Shown here one piece after another: positions 28,469 through 36,184 of a DNA stretch of 64,000 nucleotides. Within the stretch, counting starts at the first letter, position 1. Every line of letters starts with the position of its first letter. The position numbers and the translations under genes were made by a program. The notes under the pieces are model-generated. The model had not been told where the DNA came from and did no database searches. It was given only the letters and a program-made list of their open reading frames with translations. Source of the DNA: Bordetella genomosp. 13 (GTDB lineage Bacteria; Pseudomonadota; Gammaproteobacteria; Burkholderiales; Burkholderiaceae_B); the NCBI RefSeq assembly GCF_002119665.1, contig NZ_CP021111.1, forward strand, positions 1,178,001 through 1,242,000, written 5' to 3'.

Positions 28469-29238
28469 GTCGCAACCTGATGAATCAGCCGGTGTCCCCG
28501 GCCCAGGAGTTCGCGCTGTACGTCGAGGGCCTGACGGTGTCCTTCAACGGCTTCACCGCCGTGGACAACCTCAACCTGTACGTGGACCGCGGGGAACTGC
28601 GCGTGGTGATCGGTCCCAACGGCGCCGGCAAGACGACCGTGCTGGACCTGATCTGCGGCCGCACCAAGGCCACTGCCGGGTCGATACGGTTCAAGGACGC
28701 CGAGCTGACCCGCATGGCCGAGCACGAGATCGTGCGGGCCGGCGTGGGCCGCAAGTTCCAGACCCCGTCCATCTACGAGACGCTCAGCGTGCGCGAGAAC
28801 CTCGAGGTGTCGTTCCCGCGCGGCCGCAGTGTGTTCGGCGCCATGACCTTCCGCCTGACGCCCGACGTGGTCGAGCGCGTGGAGCACACGGCCGAGCAGA
28901 TTTTCCTGGCCGACATGTTGGACAGGCCGGCCGAGCTGTTGTCGCACGGCCAGAAACAGTGGCTGGAGATCGGCATGCTGCTGATGCAGGAGCCCGAGCT
29001 GATGATGCTGGACGAGCCGGTGGCCGGCATGAGCGTGTCGGAGCGCGAGAAGACCGCCGAACTGCTCAACCGCATCAGCCGGGACCGCTCGATGATCGTC
29101 ATCGAGCACGACATGGAGTTCGTCAAGAACATCGCGCACAAGGTCACGGTGCTGCACCAGGGCAAGGTGCTGGCCGAAGGCTCCATGGAGCACGTGCAGT
29201 CCGACCCGCGCGTCATCGAAGTCTACCTGGGTCACTGA
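28465..29238 (+). CDS. urtD: ABC transporter ATP-binding protein, UrtD-like
   Basis: 257 residues of the LivG/UrtD type. Walker A GPNGAGKTT, signature LSHGQKQWLEIGMLL (the UrtD variant of LSGGQ), Walker B LMMLDEPVAGM and the switch histidine in IVIEHDMEFVK are present. The ATG at 28465 overlaps the urtC stop. Partner of the second ATPase 23 bp downstream; together they power the amide importer from the cytoplasmic face. Confidence 0.93.
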   Translation: MSRNLMNQPVSPAQEFALYVEGLTVSFNGFTAVDNLNLYVDRGELRVVIGPNGAGKTTVLDLICGRTKATAGSIRFKDAELTRMAEHEIVRAGVGRKFQTPSIYETLSVRENLEVSFPRGRSVFGAMTFRLTPDVVERVEHTAEQIFLADMLDRPAELLSHGQKQWLEIGMLLMQEPELMMLDEPVAGMSVSEREKTAELLNRISRDRSMIVIEHDMEFVKNIAHKVTVLHQGKVLAEGSMEHVQSDPRVIEVYLGH

Positions 29239-29261
29239 CCCGCCAACCGCTAGAGGCCCAC

Positions 29262-29954
29262 ATGTTCAGCGTGACGGGATTGGTATCGGGATATGGGCAG
29301 AGCCGCGTGATCCACGGCGTGGACCTGCAGGTGGCGCGCGGCGAGATCGTCGCCGTGATGGGCCGCAACGGCATGGGCAAGACCACGCTGTTCAAGACCA
29401 TGATGGGCGTGCTGCCCGCCATGCAGGGCAAGGTGCATGTCGACGGCGCCGACCTGACGGGCATGGAGACCTTCCAGCGCGTGCGGTCGGGCGTGGCCTA
29501 CGTGCCGCAGGGCCGCATGATCTTTCCCACGCTGACGGTGGAAGAGAATATCCGCACCGGCCTGCCGGGACGCGCCCTGCGCGATCCGGTGCCGGACGAC
29601 ATCTATGCGCTGTTTCCCGTGCTGCACGACATGCGCCGGCGCCGCGGCGGCGACCTGTCCGGCGGACAGCAGCAGCAGCTGGCGATCGCGCGCGCGCTGG
29701 TCACCGGTCCGAAGGTGCTGATGCTGGACGAGCCCACCGAGGGCATTCAGCCCTCCATCATCAAGGACATCGCGCGCAGCCTGCTCGAGATCCGCAAGCT
29801 GAAGAACCTGGCCATCGTGGTGTCCGAGCAGGTGCTGAGCTTCACGCTGCAGATCGCCGACCGCCTCATCGTCATCGACAAGGGCCGCTTCGTGCACGAA
29901 GACAGGCGCGACGCCGTCGACGAACAGACCATCAGCCGCTACCTGTCCGTCTAG
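29262..29954 (+). CDS. urtE: ABC transporter ATP-binding protein, UrtE-like
   Basis: 230 residues, LivF/UrtE type. Walker A GRNGMGKTT, YVPQGRMIFPTLTVEEN, signature LSGGQQQQLAIARAL, Walker B VLMLDEPTEGIQPSII. In place of the switch histidine the sequence reads VVSEQVLSF, normal for UrtE, which has SEQ rather than EH. Follows urtD and precedes formamidase by 43 bp in the same operon. Confidence 0.93.
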   Translation: MFSVTGLVSGYGQSRVIHGVDLQVARGEIVAVMGRNGMGKTTLFKTMMGVLPAMQGKVHVDGADLTGMETFQRVRSGVAYVPQGRMIFPTLTVEENIRTGLPGRALRDPVPDDIYALFPVLHDMRRRRGGDLSGGQQQQLAIARALVTGPKVLMLDEPTEGIQPSIIKDIARSLLEIRKLKNLAIVVSEQVLSFTLQIADRLIVIDKGRFVHEDRRDAVDEQTISRYLSV

Positions 29955-29997
29955 CGCGGACGGCCGCCGCATTCATTCCACCCCGAAGGAGCAAGCC

Positions 29998-31227
29998 ATG
30001 CCCGAAACCCTGATCAAGGTCGACCTGTCGCAATCCCCGTACGAGAACGAGAACATCCACAACCGCTGGCATCCCGACATTCCGATCGCCGCCTGGGTCA
30101 AGCCCGGCGACGACTTCGTGCTGGAGACCTACGACTGGACGGGCGGGGCCATCAAGAACGACGACAGCGCCGACGACGTGCGCGACGTGGACCTGTCCAC
30201 CGTGCACTTTCTCTCGGGGCCCGTGGGCGTGGAGGGCGCAGAGCCCGGCGACCTGCTGGTGGTGGACTTCCTGGACATAGGCGCCAAGCCCGACAGCCTG
30301 TGGGGCTTCAATGGCTTCTTCAGCAAGAAGAACGGCGGCGGCTTTCTCACCGAGCATTTCCCGCAGGCGCAGAAGTCCATCTGGGATTTCCATGGCATGT
30401 TCACCAAGTCGCGCCACGTGCCCGGCGTCGGCTTCGCGGGCCTGATCCATCCGGGCCTGATCGGCTGCCTGCCCGACCAGGCCATGCTGGACACCTGGAA
30501 CAAGCGCGAACAGGCCCTGATCGACACCAATCCGACCCGCGTGCCGCCGCTGGCCAACCCGCCCGCGCCCGCCACCGCCCACATGGGCAGGCTGCAGGGC
30601 GCGGCGCGCGACAAAGCCGCCTCGGAAGGCGCGCGCACCGTGCCGCCGCGCGAGCACGGCGGCAACTGCGACATCAAGGACCTGTCGCGCGGATCGCGGG
30701 TCTTCTTCCCCGTGTACGTGAAAGGCGGCGGGCTGTCGGTGGGCGATCTGCACTTCTCTCAGGGCGACGGCGAAATCACCTTCTGCGGCGCCATCGAGAT
30801 GGCCGGCTGGATCCACATGCGCGTGTCGCTGATCAAAGGCGGCATGGCCAAGTACGGCATCCGCAACCCCATCTTCAAACCCAGTCCTATCACTCCCAAC
30901 TACAAGGACTACCTGATTTTCGAAGGCATCTCGGTGGACGAGGGCGGCGGCCAGCACTACCTGGACGTGCACATCGCCTACCGTCAGGCCTGCCTGAACG
31001 CCATCGAATACCTGAAGAAGTTCGGCTACTCGGGCGCGCAGGCGTATTCGATCCTGGGCACGGCGCCGGTGCAGGGCCACATCAGCGGCGTGGTCGACAT
31101 TCCCAACGCCTGCGCCACGCTGTGGCTGCCCACGGAGATCTTCGAGTTCGACATCCAGCCGTCGGCCAACGGACCGGTGAAGGCGATCACCGGCGGCGTG
31201 GACATGCCGCTGTCGCCGGACCTGTGA
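29998..31227 (+). CDS. fmdA: Formamidase
   Basis: 409 residues of the FmdA_AmdA family (acetamidase/formamidase), which hydrolyses formamide to formate and ammonia. N-terminal MPETLIKVDLSQSPYENENIHNRWHPDIP and core motifs GPVGVEGAEPGDLLVVD, PREHGGNCDIKDLSRGS, FPVYVKGGGLSVGDLHFSQGDGE are characteristic. RBS AAGGAG seven bases before the ATG. The cytoplasmic enzyme sits after the importer genes, so the operon couples amide uptake to nitrogen release; expression is probably controlled by the divergent sensor kinase and regulator. Confidence 0.95.
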   Translation: MPETLIKVDLSQSPYENENIHNRWHPDIPIAAWVKPGDDFVLETYDWTGGAIKNDDSADDVRDVDLSTVHFLSGPVGVEGAEPGDLLVVDFLDIGAKPDSLWGFNGFFSKKNGGGFLTEHFPQAQKSIWDFHGMFTKSRHVPGVGFAGLIHPGLIGCLPDQAMLDTWNKREQALIDTNPTRVPPLANPPAPATAHMGRLQGAARDKAASEGARTVPPREHGGNCDIKDLSRGSRVFFPVYVKGGGLSVGDLHFSQGDGEITFCGAIEMAGWIHMRVSLIKGGMAKYGIRNPIFKPSPITPNYKDYLIFEGISVDEGGGQHYLDVHIAYRQACLNAIEYLKKFGYSGAQAYSILGTAPVQGHISGVVDIPNACATLWLPTEIFEFDIQPSANGPVKAITGGVDMPLSPDL

Positions 31228-31239
31228 CGGGAGGCCGGC

Positions 31240-31572
31240 ATGCCGACCTATGACTATTGCTGCGAGCAATGCGGCGAGTTCTCGGCGCTGCGCCCGCTGG
31301 CGCGGCGCAACGAGCCGGCGGCCTGCCCGGCGTGCGGGGCGCAGTCAGGGCGCACCCTGGGCGCTGCGCCGGCGCTGGGTGTGATCGGCGGCGCCATGCG
31401 CCGCGCATTGGCCGCCAACGAGCGCAGCGCTCACGAGCCGCGCAGCACGCGCGCGGGTCACGGCATGAACTGTGGTTGCTGCTCTGGCGGAAAGCGGGCG
31501 GGCCGTACCCGCATCGCGGCGGACGGCAGCAAGACGTTCGCCGGCGCACGTCCGTGGATGATCGGGCATTGA
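31240..31572 (+). CDS. fmdB: FmdB-family zinc-ribbon protein
   Basis: 110 residues. The N-terminal zinc ribbon (MPTYDYCCEQCG... CPACG) uses C8/C11 and C29/C32, with C7 adjacent. A further GMNCGCCSGG cysteine cluster lies near residues 76-82. FmdB was described as a regulator of formamidase in Methylophilus; its mode of action is unknown. It begins 12 bp after fmdA and ends the operon. Confidence 0.88.
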   Translation: MPTYDYCCEQCGEFSALRPLARRNEPAACPACGAQSGRTLGAAPALGVIGGAMRRALAANERSAHEPRSTRAGHGMNCGCCSGGKRAGRTRIAADGSKTFAGARPWMIGH

Positions 31573-31675
31573 AGCGCGGGTTGGCCGCCATGCGGCCGAC
31601 CGCAAGCGGCTCGTGGACGCGGACCGTCCCGTGTGCTGGGGAGGGGCGCCGGCGGATCCTGGGGCCGGCGCGATG

Positions 31676-32713
31676 TCACCTTCCCAGGATGGCCTTGCGT
31701 ATGGTTTCGGTGTTGTGGCGCATCATGTCGATGTAGGTCGACGCCGGGCCGTTCGCATCCGACAGCGAATCGGAATACAACTGGCCTCCTTGCGCCAGGC
31801 CGGTTTCTTCCGAGATCTGGCGGATCAGCCGCGGATTGCTGATGCTCTCGGTAAACAGCGCGGCGGCCTTCTGCTGCCTGATCTGCGTCACCAGCGCGGC
31901 GACGTCGGATGCCGAGGCTTCGGCGTCGGTGCTGAGGCCCTGGGGCGCCAGGAAGCGGAATCCATACGCCTGCCCGTAATAGCCGAAGGCGTCATGAGAG
32001 GTGATGATGGTGCGCCGGTCCTTCGGGATCTGCGCGACCACGGCCTTCAGCTCCGCGTCGAGCGCCTGCAGCCGCTGCGTATAGGCCTGGGCATTGGCGC
32101 GATACGCGCCGCAGCCCGCCGCGTCCGCCTTGCAGAAGGCGTCGGCGATGTTCTTCACGTAGATCTGCGCATTGGCCACGGACTGCCATGCGTGCGGATC
32201 GTCCGGGCCGTGATGGTGGCCTCCGTGCGAGTGCCCGCCGTCGTGCCCGTGGTCATGCTTGTGGTCGTGTCCATGCTCGTGGTCATGGGCATGATCGTGG
32301 TTATGTGCATGATCGTGGTCATGGGCATGATCGTGGCCATGCCCATGGCCGCGCTCTTCTTCGGCGCTGCGCATAGGCTTCACGCCCCGCGTCAACGTCA
32401 CCACCTGCGCCTTGCTGCCGCTGGCCTGCACCAGCCGCTGCAGAAAGCCCTCGAAGTTCAAGCCGTTGGCCAGCACCAGGTCGGCGTGGCCGACGGCGGC
32501 GGCGTCGGCGGGCTTCGGTTCGTACACGTGCGCATCGCTGCCCGGCCCGACCAGGGTGGTCAGCGCGATGCGTTCGCCGCCCACCTGTCTGGCATAGTCC
32601 GCGATGATGGAGAAGGTCGCGACAACCTTGAGCGCCTCGGCCGCCGCCGGCGCGGCGGCCAGCAATGATGCGGCCGCCAGACTCAGGGCGGTGGCGGATT
32701 TCCTGATGTTCAT
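31676..32713 (-). CDS. znuA: Zinc ABC transporter substrate-binding protein with His-rich loop
   Basis: 345 residues from the ATG at 32713. Signal peptide (MNIRKSATALSLAAASLLAAAPAAA), then the cluster A-I fold with the metal histidines in SDAHVYEPKP, PHAWQS and SHDAFGYYG and an acidic ligand near YSDSLSD. A loop from about residue 120 to 170 is packed with H/D/G (over 20 histidines), which in zinc-specific members buffers or delivers metal. Third gene of an ATPase-permease-SBP operon with a Zur-like palindrome upstream. Zinc is favoured over manganese because of the loop and the operator. Confidence 0.92.
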   Translation of the reverse strand: MNIRKSATALSLAAASLLAAAPAAAEALKVVATFSIIADYARQVGGERIALTTLVGPGSDAHVYEPKPADAAAVGHADLVLANGLNFEGFLQRLVQASGSKAQVVTLTRGVKPMRSAEEERGHGHGHDHAHDHDHAHNHDHAHDHEHGHDHKHDHGHDGGHSHGGHHHGPDDPHAWQSVANAQIYVKNIADAFCKADAAGCGAYRANAQAYTQRLQALDAELKAVVAQIPKDRRTIITSHDAFGYYGQAYGFRFLAPQGLSTDAEASASDVAALVTQIRQQKAAALFTESISNPRLIRQISEETGLAQGGQLYSDSLSDANGPASTYIDMMRHNTETIRKAILGR

Positions 32714-32726
32714 GCAGTGGCTCCGA

Positions 32727-33605
32727 TCAGATGGCCGCGCGCGGGACACGACGCAGCTGCGCAACGAGCGCGCCGCGCGTGCCGGCAACGACCGACAGCA
32801 GGTAGATGACGCCGGCCGACAGCACGATGGCCGGGCCGGAGGGCAGGGAAGCGTGATACGACAGCAGCAGTCCGGCGATGCACGAGCCCATGCCGATCGC
32901 GACGGCAAGCAGGCACATCGTTTCGACCCGGGTGGTCCAGAAGCGCGCGGCGGCCGCGGGCACCATCATGAGCCCCACCGACAGCAGCGTGCCCAGCGCC
33001 TGGAAGCCGCCCACCAGGTTGAGCACCACCAGGCCCACGAACAGGAAGTGGACGGCGGGCCCCACTCGTGACACGCTGCGCAGGAACAGCGGATCCAGGC
33101 ATTCGGCCACCAGGCCCCGCCACAGGATCGCCAGGCCCAGTACGGTGACGGCCGCGATGCCGCGGATCAGCCATAGCGCCTCGTCGTCCAGCGCCAGCAC
33201 GGCGCCGAACAGCACATGCATCAGGTCCACGCTGGAGCCGCGCAGCGATACGATCAGTACGCCCACCGCCAGCGAGATCAGGTAGAACGCGGCCATGGAA
33301 GCGTCCTCTTTCTGCACGGTCAGGCGCGACACCGCTCCCGCGCCGGCCGCCACCAGCATGCCGGCTGCCAGTCCGCCGACAGTCATCGGAATGATCTGCA
33401 GGCCATACAGCAGATAGCCCACGGCCGCGCCGGGCAGCACGGCGTGCGACATGGCATCGCCGGCCAGACTCATGCGCCGCAGCATCAGGAATACGCCGAC
33501 CGGGCATGCGCCCAGCGCCAGCATCAATGCGCCCCACAATGCGCGCCGCATGAACGCGTAATCCGCGAAGGGGCCGACGAGCCATTCGTAAAGCATGCTG
33601 GTCAT
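32727..33605 (-). CDS. znuB: Zinc/manganese-type ABC permease
   Basis: 292 residues, ABC-3 family with eight or nine helices. FLMLRRMSLAGDAMSHAVLPGAAVGYLL and GGFQALGTLLSVGLMMVPAAAARFW are typical. The ATG at 33605 overlaps the ATPase stop (ATGA). Followed after 13 bp by the solute-binding protein gene. It forms the homodimeric metal channel in the inner membrane. Confidence 0.92.
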   Translation of the reverse strand: MTSMLYEWLVGPFADYAFMRRALWGALMLALGACPVGVFLMLRRMSLAGDAMSHAVLPGAAVGYLLYGLQIIPMTVGGLAAGMLVAAGAGAVSRLTVQKEDASMAAFYLISLAVGVLIVSLRGSSVDLMHVLFGAVLALDDEALWLIRGIAAVTVLGLAILWRGLVAECLDPLFLRSVSRVGPAVHFLFVGLVVLNLVGGFQALGTLLSVGLMMVPAAAARFWTTRVETMCLLAVAIGMGSCIAGLLLSYHASLPSGPAIVLSAGVIYLLSVVAGTRGALVAQLRRVPRAAI

Positions 33606-34366
33606 GCGGCAGCCTGGCGCAGTTTGTCGAAGGAGGCGTCGGCCGCATGGCCGTGCCGAGCGCGCCTCAGGTTGTCGGGCGTCAATGTGGCCGCGGTGCT
33701 GCCCCACGCGATGGGATGGCACGACATCAGCAGCGTTTCCGGCATGCATTGCCGCACCAGGTCGAGGTCGTGCATCACCACCATGATGGTGCGTCCTGCG
33801 GCATGCCAGCGCAGGATAATGGCGACCAGATCCTGTACGGTGCGCTCGTCGACGGCGCTGAACGGCTCGTCCAGCAGGATCAGGTCGGCCTCCTGCACCA
33901 TTGTCCTGGCGAATAGCGCACGCTGCAGCTCTCCGCCGGACAGCGTGTCGATGGGCCGATGGCCATGGCCGGCCAGGCCCACAGCGTCCAGCGCGGCCTG
34001 CATGGCGTGGTGGTCCTGCCGCGTATGCCGTCCCAGCAGCCCGCGGCGCGGCCACAGGCCCATGGCCACCACGTCGATGACGCGGGCGGGAAAGCCGCGG
34101 TCCAGGCCGGCCTGCTGAGGCTGATATGCCACGCGCACACCCGGCGCGACGGCGCACCTGCCCGAGGACGGCTCGAGCAGCCCGGCGATGCTTCTCATCA
34201 ACGTGGTCTTGCCGGAACCATTAGGTCCGACTACGGCAGTCAATGAGCCGCGCCGGACCGCGCCCGACAATCCATGGAGCGCAGGCTGTTTTCGATAGGA
34301 CACGGCCAGTTCGTCGAACACGACGCAGGGGTCGGGGAGTGTGTGGGCGGGAAAAGCGGCGGGCAC
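33602..34366 (-). CDS. znuC: Zinc/manganese-type ABC ATPase
   Basis: 254 residues starting at a GTG at 34366. Walker A GPNGSGKTT, VAYQPQQAGLDRGFPARVIDVVAMGLWPRRG, signature LSGGELQRALFARTM, Walker B LILLDEPFSAVD, switch histidine in VVMHDLDLV. First gene of the operon; a 14-bp perfect palindrome lies 52 bp upstream. Confidence 0.92.
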   Translation of the reverse strand: MPAAFPAHTLPDPCVVFDELAVSYRKQPALHGLSGAVRRGSLTAVVGPNGSGKTTLMRSIAGLLEPSSGRCAVAPGVRVAYQPQQAGLDRGFPARVIDVVAMGLWPRRGLLGRHTRQDHHAMQAALDAVGLAGHGHRPIDTLSGGELQRALFARTMVQEADLILLDEPFSAVDERTVQDLVAIILRWHAAGRTIMVVMHDLDLVRQCMPETLLMSCHPIAWGSTAATLTPDNLRRARHGHAADASFDKLRQAAA

Positions 34367-34681
34367 TGTCGGTGGGTCGGCACGTGGACGTGCACGGCGA
34401 TGTTTCGATAATTATAGTATGTTATAACATAACTAATCATCGCCGCAGTGTCCGGGCGGGAGCCATCGGGCCACCCCTCGGATCGAGGGCACCGGTACGA
34501 ATTCGCGGGCGCGGCTGCCTCGGCGACGACGTCGCACGTTCTGAATGGCCAGCGGGCCGCCGCGGTTTTGTCGGCCGCTGCGCAGTGGTTTTGCGCCGTG
34601 CGCAGCAGTATGTTCCTATAAAACCCTTTGCCTTCCGGCGTACTCGTCGGGAGGCCGACCTTCACGTCACGGGAACGTACC
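34367..34681. other. Intergenic region between the zinc operon and the peptide-binding protein
   Basis: About 315 bp without a convincing gene. The left 100 bp are AT-rich and include the Zur-like palindrome; the right part is GC-rich and presumably carries the promoter of the gene at 34682, which has no clear Shine-Dalgarno other than GGGAACG. No RNA gene is apparent. Confidence 0.6.
34418..34431. promoter_or_regulatory. Zur-like operator upstream of the zinc importer operon
   Basis: TATGTTATAACATA is a perfect 14-bp palindrome in an AT-rich island. Zur sites of proteobacteria centre on ATGTTATA-TATAACAT-type sequences, so this fits well. Binding of Zn-Zur here would repress znuCBA when zinc is plentiful. 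No zur gene is in the window. Confidence 0.7.
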
Positions 34682-36184
34682 ATGCGCAAACTCTGCCTCG
34701 CCCTGGCTGCGGCCGGCCTACTCGCCAGCGGCGCCGCCGCGGCCCAATCGACCTTGCGTATCGGCCTGCAGGACGACCCGGACGTGCTGGATCCCGCCCG
34801 CGCGCGTACCTTCGTCGGCCGCATCGTGTTCGCGTCGCTGTGCGACCGGCTGGTCGACATCACGCCCGACCTGAAGTTCGTGCCGCAGCTGGCCGAGTCC
34901 TGGCAGACCAGCGAGGACGGCAAGTCGCTGACCTTCAAGCTGCGCAAGGGCGCGTTCTACCATGACGACACGCCGATCGACGCGGCGTCGGTCAAGGCCA
35001 ACCTGGAACGCGCCATCTCGCTGCCCGACAGCAACCGCAAGAGCGAGTTGGTCAGCGTGGCCAGCGTCGAGGCGCCCGATGCGCAGACGGTGGTGCTGCG
35101 GCTGAAGCAGCCCGATGCCGGCCTGCTGTCGCAGCTGTCCGACCGCGCCGGCATGATGCAGTCGCCCGCCAGCTTCGACAAGGATCCCGGCGCGCGGCCC
35201 GTGTGCTCGGGCCCCTACCAGTTCAAGGAGCGCGTGCAGAACGACCGCATCGTGCTCGAGAAGTTTGCCAAACATTGGGACGCGGCCAACTATCACTTCG
35301 ACCGCGTGATCTACACGCCCATGCCCGATTCCACCGTGCGCCTGAACAATCTGCGCTCGGGCGGACTGGACATCGTCGAGCGCATCGCGCCCAGCGATGC
35401 CAAGACCGTGAAGGACGATCCCAAGCTGGTGCTGGATGCCGTCACGGGCCTGGGCTTCCAGTCGTTCGCCGTCAACCTGGCCAACGGCAAGCGCGCCGAC
35501 AATCCGCTGGCCAAGGACAAGCGCGTGCGCCAGGCCCTCGAGCTTGCCATCGACCGCGACGTGATCAACCAGGTAGTGGGCGAGGGCATGTTCCAGCCCG
35601 CGCACCAGCCGTTCCCACCGGCCAGCTTTGCCTACGACAAGAGCTTCGAGCATGGCGGCCGCGATCCCGAGAAGGCGCGCAAACTGTTGAAAGAAGCCGG
35701 CTACGACCGCGTGAAGTTCGAGCTGACCTACGGCAACAACACCACGATGCAGCAGGTCTACGAACTGGTGCAGGCCATGGGCGCCGAGGCCGGTTTCGAC
35801 ATCTCGCTGCGGCCCGTGGAATTCGCGGCGCTGCAGTCGGCGCTGCCGCGCGGCGACTTCGAGGTCGGCCAGACGGGCTGGTCCGGCCGCGTAGACCCGG
35901 GCGGCAACATCGCCCAGTACTTCGGCTGCAAGGGCAATCTGAACGACGGCCGCTACTGCGATCCCGACGTCGACAAATGGCTGGCCGAGGCGCAGTCGGT
36001 GGCCGATGAAGGCAAGCGCCGCGAACTGTACTCGCAGGTGCTCAAGAAGCTGCAGGACGATCGTCCCGCCGTGTACCTGTATTACCTGCCGTGGGTGTTC
36101 GGCGTGCAGAAAACCGTCAAGGGCTTCGTTGCCTATCCCGACGGGTTGATCCGCCTGAAGGGCGTCACCATCGCCGGGAAATGA
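34682..36184 (+). CDS. Peptide-type ABC transporter substrate-binding protein
   Basis: 500 residues of the SBP_bac_5 (DppA/OppA) family. A signal peptide (MRKLCLALAAAGLLASGAAAAQ) precedes LRIGLQDDPDVLDPARART, LAESWQTSEDGKSLTFKLRKGAFYHD and VRQALELAIDRDVINQ, all family landmarks. It has no partner permease or ATPase genes here, so it may use a general peptide ABC system encoded elsewhere. Its stop overlaps the ATG of a gamma-glutamyltransferase gene, suggesting capture of gamma-glutamyl peptides or glutathione followed by hydrolysis. Confidence 0.9.
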   Translation: MRKLCLALAAAGLLASGAAAAQSTLRIGLQDDPDVLDPARARTFVGRIVFASLCDRLVDITPDLKFVPQLAESWQTSEDGKSLTFKLRKGAFYHDDTPIDAASVKANLERAISLPDSNRKSELVSVASVEAPDAQTVVLRLKQPDAGLLSQLSDRAGMMQSPASFDKDPGARPVCSGPYQFKERVQNDRIVLEKFAKHWDAANYHFDRVIYTPMPDSTVRLNNLRSGGLDIVERIAPSDAKTVKDDPKLVLDAVTGLGFQSFAVNLANGKRADNPLAKDKRVRQALELAIDRDVINQVVGEGMFQPAHQPFPPASFAYDKSFEHGGRDPEKARKLLKEAGYDRVKFELTYGNNTTMQQVYELVQAMGAEAGFDISLRPVEFAALQSALPRGDFEVGQTGWSGRVDPGGNIAQYFGCKGNLNDGRYCDPDVDKWLAEAQSVADEGKRRELYSQVLKKLQDDRPAVYLYYLPWVFGVQKTVKGFVAYPDGLIRLKGVTIAGK

